Positions 16,756 through 29,774 are shown, numbered from the stretch's first letter. The stretch is DNA of 32,500 nucleotides from Theodoxus fluviatilis (GCA_034096865.1 JAWQFJ010016787.1:1-32500), one strand, 5' to 3'. A program made the numbers and translations. The notes: a model not told the origin generated them from the sequence alone.

Positions 16756-17390
16756 TATTGAGCTCGACCTGCGTGTGATGTCTGTTATTCCGGCTTCTGT
16801 GCGGTGACTACCACTACCAGCTAGGAAAGCTGAAAAGGAGGCATCCTGCAGCGGGGGCTCTACGTTGTTGGGAAAATCACGTGGGAAAAGTAGCTATCCA
16901 CAATGCAACCCAGAGCTTTCACAATCTTAGCACGTCCTGATTTGGTTAATATTTCTGGTCAAAATCTGTTAAATTATTCTTTTTTGCGCGAACGGTTTTG
17001 TACAGTTTCTTAGTATCCCTGAGTTAGCGCCAAGATTGTCTGTGACATTATGGCCTCTTTCCGTTGATATCACACGGCCATCGGTAATTTTAGAAACATG
17101 GGATCTCCTATCTTTTGTGCGTTTGACCGATAGCTTGCATTATTGCGACACCTTCTAGCTTTGCATGTGCTGACCATCCACCCTCTCCATGATGAAGGCC
17201 GATATAAAAACTCCATGTACTCCAAAGAGACCAATCGTTCTTTTTCAGAACCACCATGCAAACCTTCCTTCTGCCATTTGCTGCTGCTGCTTACGCCACA
17301 ACCACTTCCATAACCATCTCCACCAACGCTACCACTATGCCACTATCAGCACCACTTTCCAGTGGTACAACATGATCACCATATCTTAGA
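16756..17390. other. No gene recognised
   Basis: Mixed sequence. A minus-strand frame near 17170-17070 has a C-x4-C after its Met (CKARRC) but no further THAP features, so no call is made. Confidence 0.4.
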
Positions 17391-18590
17391 ACCACAGCCA
17401 CATCATCATCGCCACCACTCACTAGTACCACATGTTCACCATCACTTACCAGTATAACAACTTCCACAATCACCACTTGTCCATTCAACCACCATCCCCT
17501 TCACTCACAACGCCACCATCACCATTTCTCGCCGGCACCACAACCACCACCACCACTCTCTAACCGTAACAACACAACTTTCATCGCCACCACGCATCGG
17601 TACATTAACCACCATCACCACCAACACTAATCAGTACCACAACCACCATCATCTCTACTCACCATATTCACCATCACCGCCACTCGCTGGTACCACCCCT
17701 ACCTCTCATCAGCACTGCAGAATTATCATCATCACCGCTTACTGGTATCGGGAACACCATCACCACCACTCAAAGACCTACAAAATTATTATCGCCACTA
17801 CTCGTCAGAACAATAACCACCATCTCTACCTCTCACCGGTACCACAATCACCATCTCATCTATACCACTACTACCATCACCACCACTCACCGGTACCTTA
17901 ACTACCATCACCGCAACTCGCTGGTACCACAACTACCACCACTACCACTACCAGTACTACAAAACTATCATCACTACCACTCACTGGTACCGCTACCACC
18001 ATCACCACCACTCACTGGTACCATGACCACTATCACCACCACTCACTGGTACCGCTACCACCATCACCACCACTCACTGGTACCATGACCACTACTCACC
18101 ACTATTGCAAAACTACCATCACCACCACTCTCAAACTACCACAACCACCATCACTACTCACCACTATTGCAAAACTACCATCATCACCACTCTCAAACTA
18201 CCACAGCCACCATCACCACTACTCACCACTATTGCAAAACTACCATCAAGACCACACTCATACTACCACAACCACCATCACCACTACTCACCACTATTAC
18301 ACAACTACCATCCTCACCACTCTCTAACTACCACAATCACTATCACCACTACTCACCAATATTACAAAACCACCATCACCACCATTTGTTGGTACCACAA
18401 CTGCCATCACCACCACTCCCAAGAACCACAATTATCATCACCACCACTCACCAGTACCACACTCATTATTAGCGCCACTCACTGGTTCCATAACCACCAT
18501 CATTATCACTCACTGCTACCATAAACACCATCATCGCCATTCACCAGAACCATAAACACCATCACCACTACTTGTTAGTACCCATCCACC
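17390..18590. repeat. CCA/CCATCA-rich degenerate minisatellite with 31- and 62-bp periodicity
   Basis: The whole stretch is built from ACC, CCA and TCA triplets with recurring CTCACTGGTACC motifs. At 17979, 18010, 18041 and 18072 a 31-bp unit recurs in alternating forms (GTACCGCTACC then GTACCATGACC), making a 62-bp dimer. From about 18087 to 18360 a ~62-65 bp unit with CACCACTATT and CAAAACTACC repeats four to five times. Thr/His-rich open frames are artefacts. Confidence 0.88.
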
Positions 18591-19596
18591 ATCACCCGCC
18601 CGCTCCATCTCCTTTGCAGGTCCAGTCCAGGCTGCGGAGATTGTGTGTCCAGCGTCACGCGGACGAGGGCTGGGTGGGGCTGCCATGGTGATTCCATTGC
18701 TAATGAGTTCCCAGGAGAGGTCTCCGCTGCAGACCGGAAGCACGAGCAGCGACATGGCAGCAGTAGCCTGACCGGCCGCCTCCCTCTGCTTGGCACTACC
18801 CAGGAAATGCTCGCAATCAGGTAGATGTCCCTTGTCTACCTTCCTCCCTGTCGCTAATGAATCCGTCTGCTTTACTCGCGTCCCCACGAGTGGTCATCAG
18901 GCCAGACCCGCCATGATGCAAACGGAAGGAAAGGCCGCACTACAGAGAATCATGGCTGTAGGTGCCCTCTCTCCAGCCTGCTTGATCGTTGGAGCGAATA
19001 TGTATGTCCACCACACGTGCTATTCTCGTCCATAGGCTGTGCAAGTACCACCACCCTCATATTTACCCACAAAACCGAATACCTCCGAGGGCAGTAGAAT
19101 CTGACTGCATTGCAACGAACCCGTCATGCGCCCATTAGCCACAATAACATTGCGAAATTCCCCGCGGAGAGTGGAAATGCTGCTGGTGTGTATGCGCGAC
19201 GGATCCGCCTGACCATATCCTTACAGTCAAGCGCCAATAAAATATGCTTCAGTAACCTAGTGCTCACGAGAATAAAATGCCAAGCAGTCTGAGACTCAGA
19301 AATGGATACAAAGCCGCAACCTGAAATCAATTTCCTCTATCGACTGTCGTCATTGTTTGCCTGATATGTTTCATCCCATGTACAATCACGTCTCCCTCCC
19401 CTGTACAGCACGCAAGCATGAATACAACAAAAGGTCAGAGCTGCTCGATGCCTCTACTTGTTGGGCTTTCGTGACCTGTTCCAACATTCAGCCGGGAGCG
19501 GTCCTGAGCAGCCATCGAGGCAACATCAGCACTAAGCACTTTACTGAGACTTGACTTGACTGCAGAATTCACATCCGTAGCTGGTTTAGATCAGAT
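18591..19596. other. No gene recognised
   Basis: Mixed composition, GC-richer than the preceding satellite. Frames of 60-118 codons occur on both strands without family motifs. Near 19552 the motif GACTTGACTTGACTG is a short tandem that might be a retroposon tail. Confidence 0.35.
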
Positions 19597-19821
19597 TCAA
19601 CCAAAGAGACCCAGACACAATCCGTGCTCAAAACAAGCCATAGCAGCAGTGGGCAGTCTTGTCGCGTGAGACAGTACTGACGTGTCCTCCGTCTGTAACA
19701 CCAACTGCAGCGTGTCGTGGAGCTGTTCATCCACAGTGCGATGCGTGAGTGGAGGTTCTCGTGCCTCAAGTGTAGACAAAGCAGGAAGGCCAGCAGGAAG
19801 AAGTAGCACTACACTTCCCAT
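19597..19821 (-). CDS. Unrecognised short open frame, possibly repeat-derived
   Basis: The minus-strand ATG at 19821 sits in GACCATGGGAAG, a good Kozak context, and encodes ~74 residues including TVDEQLHDTLQLVLQTEDTS, a plausible amphipathic helix. I do not recognise the family. The frame is also open upstream, and the region just beyond its end carries GTCAAGTCAAGTC, which may be a retroposon tail. It could be the start of a mobile-element protein or chance. Confidence 0.15.
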   Translation of the reverse strand: MGSVVLLLPAGLPALSTLEAREPPLTHRTVDEQLHDTLQLVLQTEDTSVLSHATRLPTAAMACFEHGLCLGLFG

Positions 19822-19929
19822 GGTCTCTCTCTTTCCCGCCGCTTGCTGGTCGCCATGTCTGCTTCCCTGTCGCGCTACAAGGGGCCAGCAAGTGCGAGCT
19901 TCGGCGACCACTTTTTAGCTGTCAGGGCT

Positions 19930-20430
19930 GATGCTGCCTGCCTTCATGTCTCGTGCGCATCAGGAATCTCGAGAATCTCGATTGGCCTTCGAGTGTGCCA
20001 CACCATTGTTACAAGTCGTCCTCTGAGTCTAGGGGTATGTTAATTAATCAATAGTTGGATGAGGAATGACTTGCACACATAACAGTCACTGCCTTCATTC
20101 GCGCTGTCTCTTTCTCTCAAAACCAGAAGAAGAGGTCATGAGAAATCAATTAATAATGATTTAATCAAATAATAGCAAACTATGATATCTTCATGCAAAA
20201 ATCAAGCATGCACGAGAAGAAAATTTAGTAATAGGCCAGCCCTAATTAATAAATGTTAAAGTTTATCCTCAGTTCCACTTGGATGACTCATCTCACGTGT
20301 CTATTGAAATCGCTCACCGAATGTTCGTCGATGAAACAATGTTCATATATCACGAGTTCACTAACTTCCAAGTCCCGAATTTACAGGGGAAGGTAGAGGT
20401 TCACAGTTACCGCTGAAGGGATAGCGGTAG
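19930..20430. other. No gene recognised
   Basis: AT-rich intergenic-like DNA with no coding or repeat signature that I can support. Confidence 0.4.
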
Positions 20431-20432
20431 CA

Positions 20433-20572
20433 GCAGCACTGGTGGGCAGGCGTCTCTGATACGAGTTACAGGGACAGAACTCGTCTCTGGTCACAGCAAA
20501 AGGGGGACAGCAGCAGCGTTGATGGTCAGGCACCTCTGAGACGTGTTGAAGGGGTACTCTGTCTCAGCAGGG
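20433..20572. repeat. Imperfect tandem duplication, 78-bp period
   Basis: AGCAGCACTGGTGGGCAGGC with GTCTCTGATACGAGTTACAG at 20433, and AGCAGCGTTGATGGTCAGGC with ACCTCTGAGACGTGTTGAAG at 20511, are homologous units 78 bp apart, each ending in a GTCTC-type motif. Confidence 0.6.
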
Positions 20573-20869
20573 ACTTTGGGGCGAGCCTTGTGCTCTGCTT
20601 GCGTGTTCAGTCCGAAGTGAAGAGGTGACCGGTCCTCGTTGCTTTTGATGAACTCCAATGTTGAGGGGAAGAGCCACTCATTTTCCGACACGTCGTGGTG
20701 ACCTGTTGACCCCACCCCCAGATTGGGAGGCAGCTGCAGTCTCAGACTACAATCCAGAATTGTTGCTCACTCCCCCATAATTAAACTATCGGATATTATT
20801 ATTGGTACAGAAAAAAGATGGTCCAGACATACAGAGGTGTGTAAAACTGAACACAGGTAACAATAATTT

Positions 20870-21085
20870 ATTTTTCTAGTAAAATGCATTTAATGTTCTG
20901 CAAAAAGCATATAATGTTCTGCAAAAAGCATATTTTTCTGCTGAGTATTTTTTCTTCTGCAAGTTTAATTTTTATTGTGGTAAATCAGTTGTTTTTCTGG
21001 TAAATCAGTTGTTTTTCTGGTGATCAATTTATTTTCTGGTGATTAAATTATTTTCTGTTACAAGTATTTGTTTTTCTGATAAAAC
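20870..21085. repeat. Ladder of ~20-bp T-rich units ending TTTTTCTG
   Basis: Two copies of TTAATGTTCTGCAAAAAGCA lie at about 20890-20932, two of GTAAATCAGTTGTTTTTCTG at about 20980-21020, then looser units ending TTATTTTCTG, TTGTTTTTCTG and TTTTTCCTG. The region is strongly AT-rich and period-20 with drifting sequence. Confidence 0.75.
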
Positions 21086-21291
21086 CTTTTTTTTCCTGCT
21101 TGAACCATCAATTCTTCTAGCTCGATAAATGGGTGCCGTAAACTATTCCCTGGGGACTGATGTGCTAGTGTCTCTGACAGGACTCTGACAGAACGCTTCC
21201 TTAATGTCTGACACGCCATGCTCGGCTGCACAGCGGATATTTGGAAAACCGTCCCATAGGAATGTTGATTGCCAAACTGGGGCGACCCCCT

Positions 21292-21470
21292 GGCTGGATT
21301 CACAGATGTGGCCTAGACAACAATCAGGCCCTCTCTATTCCTTCCTTTCCACTGATTCTAACTTCAAAATGGCTGGGTTCACAGATGGGCCTGGATAACA
21401 ATCCCTGCCTCTCTATTCAGTCCCTTGATTCACTTGGCTGGATTCACAGATGGGGGACCATCACACCATG
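21292..21470. repeat. Three imperfect GGCTGGATTCACAGATG units
   Basis: GGCTGGATTCACAGATG or a near copy starts at about 21292, 21371 and 21436, followed in the first two by CTAGACAACAATC / CTGGATAACAATC and CTCTCTATTC. It is an old tandem duplication of 65-79 bp units. Confidence 0.7.
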
Positions 21471-22375
21471 GATTCCCAAAGTATGACTATCATGCCTACA
21501 CTGACGAAAAGGCGGACGCGCCAGAAGTAAAGCCACGGAGGGAAAGAACTCAGTACAATTTACAGTTGTCCATGTGGGTTTTGCTTTCAAAGACTGCCAT
21601 TCTCCAAACATATGTTGATGTATTTTTTCTAGATGATGAGAGTATGGCCTTTAGTGCCGATGAGAAAGCGGACCATACAAAATTCTCGCTTGCAAGCCAT
21701 GACCATGCTCTATTTTTCTGTACCGCCCGATCTCCTTTTCAATTGCTGGAACCCCTGCATTCTGGGATATAGGGGCTTTCTGCGATACCTCTTCAACAGT
21801 AAATCCGTTTATCTTGATAGTTGATTTGTTATTAACGTTTCTTTTTGCCTTTGTTTGTGCGATGATTGAATAAGTTAGCAACAGACAACTGTTTCAGGGT
21901 CAAGTTCAAAACGGGCATAGATTGCGCAGCATTTTATCACGACCAGCACGTATTAGCCAGTCTTTCTAAGTTAACTTCCGTAGCCTTAGTCCCAGAAAAA
22001 CAGAATGATAGATTCCCTTGATCTCTTTTTTTTACCTGCTTGAATCTCATGCAAATGTTGATGGAACGGTCCGGTGTATACCTCTGGGTATGGCATACCA
22101 CCCAGTTCGTCTGTGTCTTGTTTGCGCAAGTTCATAGAATTACGAATGGTCACGGAGGAAAGTGCTGTTGCAGACAAGAAGCGAAGAACCGCTTGAGATT
22201 TTCTGCTACTGCGCCCCTGGTGGACTGGAAGTAAGACTACAGCCACTGCTTCTCCCAACGCGATTCTCGACAGGGCGAATACACGATGTAAAAAGTATTT
22301 GCATCATCCTTCAACCGCTGTGCTGTGGGCAGTCAATGGCTTGTCGTCACCTGCAACAGCTGATAGAGCGTGGGG
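21471..22375. other. No gene recognised
   Basis: Several overlapping frames of 60-115 codons on both strands, none with a recognisable motif. Confidence 0.35.
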
Positions 22376-22377
22376 TA

Positions 22378-22900
22378 TCATCCATCTATCATTCATCCAT
22401 CATCCATACATCCATCATCCTCCCATCTATCATCATTCCATTTATCCATTATGCATCCATCCATCATCCATCCATCCATCATCCTTCCATCCATCCATAC
22501 ATCCATCATCCTTCCATCCATCCATCATCCATCCATCCATCATCCATCCATCTATCCATCCACCCATCCATCCATCCATCCTTCCACCCATCATCCATCC
22601 ATCCATACATCCATCATCCTTCCATCCATACATCATCCATCCATCCTTCCATCCATCCATCCATCCATCCATCCATCCATCTATCCATCCATCCATCCAT
22701 CCATCCATCCATCCATCCATCCATCCATCCATCCATCCATCCATCCATCCATCCATTCATTCACCCACCTGACCAACCACACATCCATACATCAATCCAC
22801 TCATCCATCCATGCACTCATCAGCCGCTCACTCATCCTTTCATGATTCATCCATCCGTCCATCCTCTAATTCATTCCTACATCCATCCAACTTTACATCC
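22378..22900. repeat. (CATC)n field with CATCATC interruptions
   Basis: About 520 bases of CATC repeats, irregular in the left half and nearly pure at 22640-22755. Long Ile-His-Pro-Ser and Met-Asp-Gly-Trp open frames are artefacts. Confidence 0.96.
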
Positions 22901-23500
22901 CCGGACAATCAACGGAAAACGAAGCTCAAAGAAGAACATCAACGCAGTAGTGAAGAAGGGACAAGTGCGCACACAGTTCTTCACAACACCGAAGCGAGGC
23001 TGGTCAAAGACGTCAGCACCCATCAGCTTTGGGTGGCAGCAAGAGTGTCTGTGCTGGTTGAAAGCCACGAACAACCTCATCAAATACTGGATCTTGAGAA
23101 GCGCGCCATCAAAAAGCTAATTTAAAGATGTAAGAAATGTTCTGATGTTCAGTTTTGCACGTGTTTCCTCATTTCGTTTCATTATGTGCACGCGCAGGGT
23201 CGCGTGCACGCACGCTTACACATAGAGTGAGAGAGAGTTAGAGAAAGAAAAAGGGGGGGTGGGGGAGGAGAGCGCACTGTGTGTCAGTATGCATCTTCTT
23301 CTTCTTCTTTCTCTAGTCTGCCACCTTCAACAATGTGAAGATTCTGCAGACACCCGGTTTTTTACTCCTGGGTGGGGAGTTGTGCGTGCTGGGTATATTT
23401 TTTCTGTGGCCGGCACTCACCCGTCAAGGACATGAGCGTCAGGATCTTTATAGTGCGCGATTGATGTTGTGCATGCGTATCACACACTAGACCTCGGTTT
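22901..23500. other. No gene recognised; possible dispersed repeat at 23330-23500
   Basis: Frames at 22900-23125 are open in two plus-strand phases but begin inside the CATC field and show no motif. The part from 23340 to 23500 (CCGGCACTCACCCGTCAAGG, CTAGACCTCGGTTTATGAAG) has the look of a dispersed repeat, but no second copy was found in this window. Confidence 0.3.
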
Positions 23501-23504
23501 ATGA

Positions 23505-23590
23505 AGGTCCATCTGTATGTGTGTGCGTGCGTGCATGCGTGCGTGTGTGCGTGCGTGCGTGTGCGCGCGTGTGTGTGCGTGCGTGTATGC
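23505..23590. repeat. (GT)n/(GCGT)n microsatellite
   Basis: GTGCGT repeats of about 85 bases, prone to Z-DNA. Confidence 0.93.
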
Positions 23591-23934
23591 GTTCTGCATT
23601 TGTTTCTACTTCCCCTTCTCTCACGATCACGGTAACATTCTCAATGAATGCTTTTTTAACTTTTCAGAAAAGCTTACATTGAAATTCAATGATTATTAAT
23701 CCGCCCACCCAAAACTGAATAGATGACGATAATGATGCACGGCAAAAGCATTGTTCATCCTTTTCCATTTCAACTTTTTATGCAGTGCACGTTCAAAGGG
23801 TTGATTGACGCAAAGTTTTTGCTGTAGCTGTTGATGACCATTAAGGATGGCGACCACACACTGGTTACGTTATGGGGAAAGCCAGTTTTGAAGTACTAGG
23901 TAAATTGCCAAAGCTATTTTGTGGATTTTGAAAG
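23591..23934. other. No gene recognised
   Basis: AT-rich DNA leading into the minisatellite. Its right end may form part of an inverted repeat with 25340-25395. Confidence 0.35.
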
Positions 23935-23961
23935 TTGTGATCGGAAAGGTTTCCAGAGTCG

Positions 23962-25110
23962 GGCCACACTAGTGGACTCGTCCGAGGAGAGGGGTGCGAG
24001 AAGGACAGCCATGCTGGAGGGCCGCACCAGTGGACTCGTCCGAGGAGAGGGGTGCGAGAAGGACAGCCATGCTGGAGGGCCGCTCCAGTGGACTCGTCCG
24101 AGGAGAGGGGTGCGGGAAGGACAGCCATGCTGGAGGGCCGCACCAGTGGACTCGTCCGAGTAGAGGGGTGCGGGAAGGACAGCCATGCTGGAGGGCCGCA
24201 CTAGTGGACGTCCGAGGAGAGGGGTGCGGGAAGGACAGCCATGCTGGAGGGCCGCACTAGTGGACGTCCGAGGAGAGGGGTGCGGGAAGGACAGCCATGC
24301 TGGAGGGCCGCACCAGTGGACGTCCGAGGAGAGGGGTGCGGGAAGGACAGCCATGCTGGAGGGCTACACTAGTGAACGTCCGAGGAGAGGGGTGCGGGAA
24401 GGACAGCCATGCTGGAGGGCCGCACCAGTGGACGTCCGAGGAGAGGGGTGCGGGAAGGACAGCCATGCTGGAGGGCCCCACCAGTGGACTCGTCCGAGGA
24501 GAGGGGTGCGGGAAGGACAGCCATGCTGGAGGGCCGCACCAGTGGACGTCCGAGGAGAGGGGTGCGGGAAGGACAGCCATGCTGGAGGGCTGCACCAGTG
24601 GACGTCCGAGGAGAGGGGTGCGGGAAGGACAGCCATGCTGGAGGGCCGCACCAGTGGACGTCCGAGGAGAGGGGTGCGGGAAGGACAGCCATGCTGGAGG
24701 GCCGCACCAGTGGACGTCCGAGGAGAGGGGTGCGGGAAGGACAGCCATGCTGGAGGGCCGCACCAGTGGACTCGTCCGAGGAGAGGGGTGCGGGAAGGAC
24801 AGCCATGCTGGAGGGCCGCACCAGTGGACGTCCGAGGAGAGGGGTGCGGGAAGGACAGCCATGCTGGAGGGCCGCACCAGTGGACTCGTCCGAGGAGAGG
24901 GGTGCGAGAAGGACAGCCATGCTGGAGGGCCGCACTAGTGGACGTCCGAGGAGAGGGGTGCGGGAAGGACAGCCATGCTGGAGGGCCCCACCAGTGGACT
25001 CGTCCGAGGAGAGGGGTGCGGGAAGGACAGCCATGCTGGAGCGCCCCACCAGTGGACTCGTCCGAGGAGAGGGGTGCGGGAAGGACAGCCATGCTGGAGG
25101 GCCGCACCAG
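23962..25110. repeat. 56/58-bp minisatellite, about 20 copies
   Basis: Each unit carries CGTCCGAGGAGAGGGGTGCG, GGAAGGACAGCCATGCTGGA and GGGCCGCACCAGTGGA. Two length forms differ by CT (GGACTCGTCC in 58-bp units, GGACGTCC in 56-bp units). Reading left to right I count the order LLLLSSSSSLSSSSLSLSLL, 9 long and 11 short, which sums to 1138 bp and fits the span. Further variants (CACTAG/CACCAG, GCGAG/GCGGG, GGGCCCC) mark individual copies. Because 56 and 58 are not multiples of 3 the frame rotates through the array, giving open frames up to ~330 codons on both strands; these are not genes. Confidence 0.97.
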
Positions 25111-25299
25111 CTGGAAGGCTGCAGCATCTGACTGGCGAGCGATCTTGGTCGGTTACTCCGCAGTGAATCTGCAGTGATTCACACATAAAATGACAAAATA
25201 GTATGAAGAACCCCCCCCCCCAAGTTTTTTTCACTCATTAAAACGCAGCCAATCAGATGTTTGTGGTCCGGCTGCTCGTGTTGTCCGCCAACTGGACTG

Positions 25300-25365
25300 T
25301 CTCTCCCACACCCCTCTCCTCGGACGAGTTCACTTCTGTGGCCCGTCTCTGGAAGCCTTTCCGTG
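25300..25365 (-). repeat. Inverted copy of the minisatellite's left edge
   Basis: On the minus strand GGAAAGGCTTCCAGAGACGG and GAACTCGTCCGAGGAGAGGG reproduce the left flank plus first unit at 23945-24000 (GGAAAGGTTTCCAGAGTCGG, GGACTCGTCCGAGGAGAGGG). The array is therefore framed by inverted copies about 1.35 kb apart. Confidence 0.85.
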
Positions 25366-27300
<1,935 letters not shown>

Positions 27301-27448
27301 CTCCAAAGCACAAATCAACAATCCTGCTCCAAAGCACAAATCAACAATCCTCCTCCAAAGCACAAATCAACAATCCTCCTTTAAAGCACAAATCAACAAT
27401 CCTCCTCCAAAGCACAAATCAACAATCCTCCTCCAAAGCACAAATCAT
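27301..27448. repeat. 26-bp minisatellite, about 6 copies
   Basis: The unit CTCCAAAGCACAAATCAACA plus ATCCTC repeats almost perfectly; one copy has TTTAAAG for TCCAAAG. Confidence 0.92.
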
Positions 27449-27566
27449 CTACATTCCACCATCAATGCCCACACTACAACATTTCAATTTAAGTCAAATG
27501 ACTACCACACAAGAAAGAAATTGGTCCGTCACAATGTCCCAATTCAAAGACTTGACCAGACAAAAC

Positions 27567-27708
27567 CAACCTTCCCCTCTTTACAACACAGTAAAGAGAC
27601 CGGCAAGCCAAAAACCAGGTCTTGCCAACCAGACGTAGCGGCCCCCTGAGACGCTGCTCAGAAACGCATCACACACAACCTTCCCCTCTTTACAACACAG
27701 TAAAGGCT
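27567..27708. repeat. Exact ~28-bp direct repeat pair
   Basis: AACCTTCCCCTCTTTACAAC followed by ACAGTAAAG occurs at about 27568-27596 and again at about 27678-27706, ~110 bp apart. Confidence 0.85.
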
Positions 27709-27924
27709 CCTTCCTGCACACGTACCGGTTGTCCCCCGGTTTTGCTGCCGATCCGGTCAAGAATCGGAACGGTTGATTCATTTGCATACAATCCGGCCCG
27801 GTTCTTGTCCGTAGGGCAGGCTCTATTCCCCGATCCGGTCTCGACCAATTCGTATGCCGGGCGACGCGAGAACGACGAGAATTTCGCGACTAGTTGCCAA
27901 TTTAAATGGCGGACCTGTCTCCGC

Positions 27925-28323
27925 TTCGCACAGAATACGCTGTATTTGGGGGATACTAAAACCCCATCCAAAGAAAATGTAAGCCATGAACAGCATTAAT
28001 TTATCAAAGCTGTATGTTCAATGCATCAATAGGTCATGAAAGCTCCTACATTTTACAAATCAAATGCAGGTCGACGCAGATCTACACGGCGAAGAATCTG
28101 TCGCCACGGCTCCACCGCTTATCGTTGCGTGTTCGCACAGAAAACGCTGTATTGATACTAGAAACCCCATCCAAAGAAAATGTAAGCCATGAACAGCATT
28201 AATTTATCAAAGCTATATGTTGAATGCATTAATAGGTCGTGAAAGTTCTACATTTTACAAATCGAATGCAGGTCGACGCTGATCTACACGGCGAAGAATC
28301 TGTCGCCATGGCTCCACCGCTTC
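27925..28323. repeat. 203-bp tandem duplication, two copies
   Basis: Unit 1 starts TTCGCACAGAATACGCTGTA and unit 2 starts TTCGCACAGAAAACGCTGTA at 28132. ACCCCATCCAAAGAAAATGT begins at 27961 and 28164, a 203-bp spacing. Both units end in CGGCGAAGAATCTGTCGCCA followed by GGCTCCACCGCTT. A third, inverted copy lies at 10757-10925. Confidence 0.92.
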
Positions 28324-28339
28324 TCTCTCTCTCTCTCTT

Positions 28340-28424
<85 letters not shown>

Positions 28425-28576
28425 CTCTTCTCTCTCTTCCTCTCCCCTCTCTCTCTCCCTCTCCCCTCTCTCTCCCTCTCCCCTCTCTGTTCCTCTTCCC
28501 CCTCTCTCTCTCTCACTCTCCCCTCTCCCCTCCCTCTCTCCCTCTCCGCTTTCTCTCTCCCTCTCCCCTCTCTCTC

Positions 28577-28632
<56 letters not shown>

Positions 28633-28671
28633 TACTCTCTTCCCTTCGTCCCCCTTTCCCCAGCTCCCCCC

Positions 28672-28731
<60 letters not shown>

Positions 28732-28735
28732 CTTA
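28321..28735. repeat. CT-rich microsatellite field
   Basis: About 415 bases of CT repeats with CCCTCT and TTCC interruptions. Ser/Leu and Arg/Glu open frames here are artefacts. Confidence 0.95.
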
Positions 28736-28744
28736 CCACATTTG

Positions 28745-28825
28745 AATATTTAGCCTCAAGGGCTGAATGTAAGAAAGGCACTACTGCCTAATTCACTACC
28801 CTTGTAAAATAAAGTTCGTTCGTTC
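28745..28825 (+). mobile_element. Retroposon 3' end with AATAAA and (TTCG)n tail
   Basis: A hairpin AGGCA, CTAC, TGCCT is followed by CTTGTAAAATAAAG and (TTCG)4. The tail and signal match the end at 6630-6656, but the upstream sequence differs, so a different element may share the tail type. Confidence 0.6.
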
Positions 28826-28996
28826 GTTCGTTCTCTCTCTCTCTCTCCTCGCTCGCCCCACCCTCTCTCCCTCATCTCTCCCCACTCTCCCTCGCTCTCT
28901 CTTTTACATCGCTCTTCAACCACCTCCTCTCTCCTCTCTCTCCCCCTCTCTCCCTCTCTCTCTTCCTCTCCTCTCTCTCTCTCTCTCTCTCTCTCC
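28826..28996. repeat. CT-rich microsatellite field after the TTCG tail
   Basis: CT, CTCC and CCACC-interrupted pyrimidine repeats. Confidence 0.92.
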
Positions 28997-29774
28997 ATTC
29001 TCATCACTAATCTACTTCTGATCAGCAGACACTCAGCAACCAGTGCACAACGACCCTCTAAAGTGGCCCCTGAGTATTCGTCTCGTCCCCACAACGGGAG
29101 CCATCTTCCTTCGCGCGACTGCGCGTAGACGACATCCGGCATTTGCGGGTCCCCTAACGGCTTCTGGAAAGACAGGCTTCTTTCTGTAGGCGTGATGGAG
29201 CGTGAACGACCCACGACAAGGGCCAAGAAAAAGACAGCTCCGTTCATGAGGGTGGATGCTGGGCAGACTGATGAAGAGCAGTCTTTGAGTGGCAAGTTCA
29301 TTGGCAAAGATGGCACGCAACAGCTGGGCAGTGCGTGGTGGGACGTCCCTTGTCGTGGACGCTTCACTGGCATTTCGAAGTCTCCCAACGATTTCTTGAT
29401 TGACAAATCACGTTATTTCGAGAGAAAGAACGAAAGCTAAAGGAAATAAAATGGTTGCGAAATTGTTTCAACTCGTGCAGTTATCATTGTATGAGGTGAT
29501 GACGTGATCTTTGAGAATGAAGACGTGTTGTTCAGCTATGGGCGAAAAATTGGACCTGGCAGGAAAGATAAGATTGACTTGGACTACGAGTTTTACAGAG
29601 AAAACCACTCCAGCTTTCCCTCCAGGTCCGGGAACAAAACATTATTGGGCTCCGCAGTTTGGCTGTTTAAAAGACGATCGCATTCCCATGTTTCATCCCT
29701 CGAATTCTGCTCCCACCGTAAGACCCAAGGACACACTTCAACTTCAAGCATTTCTACCACTATGTGTTTCGACG
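28997..29774. other. Unrecognised sequence with overlapping open frames
   Basis: A minus-strand frame runs from 29406 leftward for ~140 codons before entering CT repeats, and an 82-codon plus-strand frame (29192-29440) overlaps it and is followed by AATAAAA. Neither shows a motif I know. One may be a fragment of an old element. Further frames at 29504-29813 run into the 40-bp satellite. Confidence 0.3.

Noticed and set aside
17070..17261. Second THAP domain from a minus-strand frame starting near MVSTCKARRC
   Set aside because: Only the C-x4-C is present; the Trp and C-x2-H are absent and the frame closes within ~35 residues.
22299..23125. Ile-His-Pro-Ser frames of 157-251 codons
   Set aside because: CATC microsatellite read-through; the short non-repeat ends show no motif.
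23962..25110. CRISPR-like regular repeats
   Set aside because: Units are contiguous with no unique spacers, in a eukaryotic repeat context.
23962..25110. Hammerhead ribozyme in the minisatellite, suggested by GGACGAGTCC on the minus strand
   Set aside because: The obligatory CTGANGA and GAAA core segments are missing from the unit.
24185..25177. 330-codon open frame with Arg/Gly-rich repeats, and similar frames on the minus strand
   Set aside because: It is the 56/58-bp minisatellite read without stops. Open frames appear in several phases on both strands and the unit length rotates the phase, so no conserved protein is encoded.
28756..29406. 216-codon minus-strand frame
   Set aside because: Its last third is CT/GA repeat. 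The first ~140 codons have no recognisable domain, and a competing plus-strand frame overlaps. Left as unrecognised.
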